From assembly GCA_910589675.1 (NCBI GenBank), contig CAJUTO010000017.1:1-34605 (forward strand): a DNA stretch of 34,605 bases. The letters are read 5' to 3'. The translations under genes were made by a program, and so were the position numbers. The stretch is from an uncultured Lactobacillus sp. GTDB lineage: Bacteria; Bacillota; Bacilli; Lactobacillales; Lactobacillaceae. Of the stretch, positions 31,696 through 34,605 are shown in pieces (the first letter of the stretch is position 1; every line of letters begins with the position of its first letter). The notes below the pieces were generated by a model. The model was not told the origin of the DNA, searched no databases, and worked only from the letters and a program-made list of their open reading frames with translations.

Positions 31696-34230
31696 ATGAC
31701 AGAAGTAAAACGCTTTTATGAAACTTTTTATCCGGAACACTATGATATCTATTTAGATATTAGTCGTGAAAAGAAGAGATTTCATGGTAAGACTGTTGTA
31801 ATCGGTGAAGCACAAGAAGAATTAGTCAAGCTAAATCAAAAGTACTTAAAGATTACCTCTGTTAGAGTAGATCAAAAGAAGGCTGACTTTAATTACAACG
31901 ATAAAGATGAAGTAATTAATATTGAAGCTGGAAAAGTAGGTAAGATGAAAATTGAAGTTGACTTCGAAGGTAAGTTGACTGATACAATGATGGGAATCTA
32001 TCCTTCTTACTACGAAGTTGATGGTGAAAAGAAGCAATTAATTGGTACACAATTTGAAACCACCTTTGCTCGTCAAGCCTTCCCATGTGTTGATGAACCA
32101 GAAGCAAAAGCTACTTTTGCACTTGCAATTAAGTTTGATGAAAAACCTGGTGAAAGTATTATTTCTAACCAACCAGAAGAGAAGTTTAAAGATGGTGTTC
32201 ACTACTTTAAACCAACTCTACGTATGTCTAGTTATTTAGTTGCTTTTGTCTTTGGTGATATGCAAAGAAAAATGACTAAGACAAAATCTGGCGTTGAAAT
32301 TGGTGTTTTTGCTACAAGAGCTCACCAAGCAAAAGAATTAGATTTTGCCTTAGATATTGCTAAGCGTTCAATTGAATTCTTTGAAGATTTCTATGAAACT
32401 CCATATCCATTAGAGCATTCATATCAAGTAGCACTTCCTGACTTTTCAGCTGGTGCGATGGAAAACTGGGGCTGTGTAACTTATCGTGAAGCATACTTAT
32501 TACTTGATCCTGACAACACTTCATTAGAAATGAAGCAATTAGTTGCTACAGTTATTGCTCATGAATTAGCTCACCAATGGTTCGGAGACTTAGTAACTAT
32601 GAAGTGGTGGGATAATCTATGGCTTAACGAAAGTTTTGCTAATATGATGGAATATGTGGCTATTGATGCCTTAGAACCAAATTGGAAGATTTGGGAAATG
32701 TTCCAAACTTCAGAAGTTCCAGCAGCTCTCCAAAGAGATGCAACAGACGGTGTTCAATCTGTTCATGTTATGGTTAATGATCCAGCTGAAATTGATGCCT
32801 TATTTGACTCGGCTATTGTTTATGCAAAGGGATCAAGAATGTTAGTAATGGTTCGTGCCTTACTTGGAGATGAAGCTCTTCGTGAAGGCTTGAAGAACTA
32901 CTTTGCTGCTCATAAATATGGTAATGCAACTGGGGATGACTTATGGAAGGCACTTGGAGAAGCAAGTGGCTTAGACATTGGTGCGATTATGCATTCTTGG
33001 CTTGAACAACCAGGTTACCCAGTAGTAAGCGCAAAAGTTGAAGATGGTAAGTTAGTTTTAACTCAAAAACAATTCTTTATCGGTGAAGGTAAGGAAGTAG
33101 GACGTAAGTGGCAAATCCCACTAAATTCAAATTACGCCGCTGTTCCAAAGATTATGAAGGATGAAAAATTAGTTGTTGGTGACTATGCTGATTTAATTGC
33201 TGACACTGGTGTTCCATTCCGTTTAAATGTAGGCAACAATTCAGACTTCATTGTTAAGTATGATAAGACTTTACTTGATGATATTTTGAACCACATTGAT
33301 GAATTGGATGCAGTTGATAAATTGCAATTACTACAAGACTTCAGATTATTAGCTGAAGGTGGTCACATGTCTTATGCAGATATTGTTCCCCTTCTTCCTA
33401 AGTTTGCAGATTCTACTTCACCAATTGTTAATAATGCCTTATACAGAATTATGACTACTTTACGTAATTTTGTAACTCCAGATTCTAAGGAAGAAAAAGA
33501 CTTAAAGAAGCTTTATAATTTGCTTTCTGAAAAACAAGTTAAGCGTCTAGGATTACTTCCAAAAGCTGGTGAATCTAATGACGATAACTTAACTAGACCA
33601 TATGTTGTTGCAGCTTCCTTATATGCTGGTAATGATGAGACAATTAACGGTCTACATGCTATCTATTCAGAAAACTCTGATAACTTAGAAGGTATTTCCG
33701 CCGATATTAGAAGTGCTGTTTTGGTTAACGAAGTTAAGAACTTTGGTAACATGACCTTATTTGATAAACTTCTTAAGAAGTATCAAGAAACTTCTGATGC
33801 AAGTTTGAAGCAAGACTTGTGTGCTGGTATTACTTCAACTAAAATGCCTGAAATCATTGATGCAATTGTTGATGACTTTGAAAATTCTGAAATCATTAAG
33901 CCACAAGACTTACGTGCATGGTACCGTAATGTTTTAGCTAATCCATTTGGCCAAGAACAAGCTTGGAACTGGATTAGGCTAGAGTGGCCATGGCTTGAAG
34001 CAACTGTAGGTGGAGATATGGAATTTGCAACCTTTATTACTGTAACTGCGAATATTTTCCATACTGAAGAAAGATTGAATCAATTCAAAGACTTCTTTGA
34101 ACCAAAGGTCAATACTCCAGGCTTAACTCGTGAAATTAAGATGGATACTAAGGTAATTGAAACTAAGGTTAACTTAGTTAAGAGAGAACAGGCTGCTGTT
34201 AACGCTGCAATTGCTAAAGCTGTTGACTAA
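31696..34230 (+). CDS. pepN: aminopeptidase N (M1 family lysyl aminopeptidase)
   Basis: PepN is a cytoplasmic zinc aminopeptidase of broad specificity that works with PepX in peptide breakdown. The 844-residue length is normal for lactic acid bacteria. The substrate motif GAMEN is at 253-257. The zinc site HELAH is at 289-293, with the third ligand E312 in NESFA, exactly 18 residues between. The C-terminal ERAP1-like helical domain is complete. ATTGGAGG lies before the ATG. The gene is monocistronic, with a terminator after it. Confidence 0.96.
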   Translation: MTEVKRFYETFYPEHYDIYLDISREKKRFHGKTVVIGEAQEELVKLNQKYLKITSVRVDQKKADFNYNDKDEVINIEAGKVGKMKIEVDFEGKLTDTMMGIYPSYYEVDGEKKQLIGTQFETTFARQAFPCVDEPEAKATFALAIKFDEKPGESIISNQPEEKFKDGVHYFKPTLRMSSYLVAFVFGDMQRKMTKTKSGVEIGVFATRAHQAKELDFALDIAKRSIEFFEDFYETPYPLEHSYQVALPDFSAGAMENWGCVTYREAYLLLDPDNTSLEMKQLVATVIAHELAHQWFGDLVTMKWWDNLWLNESFANMMEYVAIDALEPNWKIWEMFQTSEVPAALQRDATDGVQSVHVMVNDPAEIDALFDSAIVYAKGSRMLVMVRALLGDEALREGLKNYFAAHKYGNATGDDLWKALGEASGLDIGAIMHSWLEQPGYPVVSAKVEDGKLVLTQKQFFIGEGKEVGRKWQIPLNSNYAAVPKIMKDEKLVVGDYADLIADTGVPFRLNVGNNSDFIVKYDKTLLDDILNHIDELDAVDKLQLLQDFRLLAEGGHMSYADIVPLLPKFADSTSPIVNNALYRIMTTLRNFVTPDSKEEKDLKKLYNLLSEKQVKRLGLLPKAGESNDDNLTRPYVVAASLYAGNDETINGLHAIYSENSDNLEGISADIRSAVLVNEVKNFGNMTLFDKLLKKYQETSDASLKQDLCAGITSTKMPEIIDAIVDDFENSEIIKPQDLRAWYRNVLANPFGQEQAWNWIRLEWPWLEATVGGDMEFATFITVTANIFHTEERLNQFKDFFEPKVNTPGLTREIKMDTKVIETKVNLVKREQAAVNAAIAKAVD

Positions 34231-34255
34231 AATTTGAAAAATAAATAATTAAAAG

Positions 34256-34285
34256 ATGCGCTTTCGGTTTTGAAAGCGCATTTTT
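34256..34285 (+). terminator. Rho-independent terminator after pepN
   Basis: ATGCGCTTTC (34256-34265) pairs perfectly with GAAAGCGCAT (34272-34281) around a six-base loop, followed by five T residues. Confidence 0.9.
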
Positions 34286-34316
34286 GATATAATTTGAAGG
34301 ATAGAGGTGACATGAT

Positions 34317-34605
34317 TTGGTAAAAACAATATTTTTTGATGTGGACGGGACGTTAGTTTCTCATAAAACTGATAGCGTTCCAGAAAGTACTAGGAAGGCA
34401 CTTAAACTTTTACATGAAAATGGCTATAAATTAGTGCTAGCTACAGGCCGTGATATGAGTCAATTGAAAAAATTACCAGTCAAAGATTTGAAATTTGACG
34501 GTTATTTGACGATGAATGGTCAACTTTGTTTAGATGGAAATGGAAAAGAAATTTTTCGCTGATTGTAAAATTAAATTGAACACTTGATAAAAAATAAAAA
34601 GTCCA
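34317..34605 (+). pseudogene. HAD-superfamily (Cof-type) phosphatase, frame-broken and cut by the window edge
   Basis: TTG 34317, behind GAGGTGACAT, opens VKTIFFDVDGTLVSH, motif I of HAD phosphatases (nucleophile DVD). ATGRD, the motif II region, follows near residue 43. The frame stops at TGA 34560 after 81 residues, whereas Cof-type enzymes have about 250-270. Removing one T from the T5 run at 34552-34556 gives EIFADCKIK. Adding one A near 34575 returns to the original frame, which reads IEHLIKNKKS to the window end. Two compensating homopolymer indels within about 25 bases of each other near the edge point to sequence error or recent decay rather than a true short protein. Confidence 0.6.

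Noticed and set aside
1-34605. CRISPR arrays, prophage genes, toxin-antitoxin pairs, T-box or known riboswitch motifs.
   Set aside because: I looked for regular repeats, T-box sequence near AGGGTGGNACC, and phage or toxin signatures and saw none beyond the intron tail.

Overview
The window is AT-rich, low-GC Gram-positive DNA and looks like a Lactobacillus of the gasseri/johnsonii kind. The evidence is the gene content (PepX, PepN, a phosphoketolase, a fused OpuB/OpuC-type transporter, a SteT-like permease, small alarmone synthetase), strong AGGAGG-like ribosome sites, TTG/GTG starts, and short intergenic gaps with U-tract terminators. The species is inferred from protein style only. The left edge lies in the 3' end of a group II intron and the right edge in an apparently frame-broken HAD gene, so the window may be a whole contig that ends at a repeat on the left.

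Layout. 1-52 group II intron tail; 152-1690 YfcC-type carrier behind a cre-like site; 1774-2241 Dps behind a PerR-like box. 2331-8931 is a nucleoside/ribose block: ribokinase and ribose-5-phosphate isomerase (TAATG-coupled), nucleoside hydrolase and a GntR regulator (TAATG-coupled), a DeoR-type sensor domain without its DNA-binding half, and phosphoketolase. 9092-12670 holds a nitroreductase with a nonsense codon, an unknown membrane protein, a CNNM/CBS protein and hypoxanthine phosphoribosyltransferase. A SteT-like permease (minus) diverges from an operon of a degenerate GH25-like protein, a DEAD-box helicase and an orphan PTS EIIC (14192-17473). Then come tRNA-Arg(CCU), a small membrane protein, UDP-GlcNAc 2-epimerase, GtrA and flavodoxin (minus), and methionine aminopeptidase, YihY/BrkB and GalU. 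23116-26041 is an osmoprotectant ABC transporter with an OsmC-like protein. 26383-28949 is a small alarmone synthetase followed by a response regulator and histidine kinase, an arrangement like the streptococcal relPRS operon. PepX (minus) and PepN (plus) diverge at the right, and a 13-codon ORF with a strong ribosome site follows pepX.

How it fits together. Nucleoside hydrolase, RbsK, RpiA and Xfp could carry nucleoside ribose to acetyl-phosphate; the epimerase step (Rpe) and a transporter are not in the window. GalU, the epimerase and GtrA point to cell-surface sugar chemistry. OpuC/OsmC and the relP-type operon are stress modules. PepX and PepN act late in casein-type peptide breakdown. 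Several loci carry single-base or 5' lesions (DeoR fragment, nitroreductase, a 58-codon membrane ORF, HAD), which suggests gene decay or, near the right edge, sequence error.
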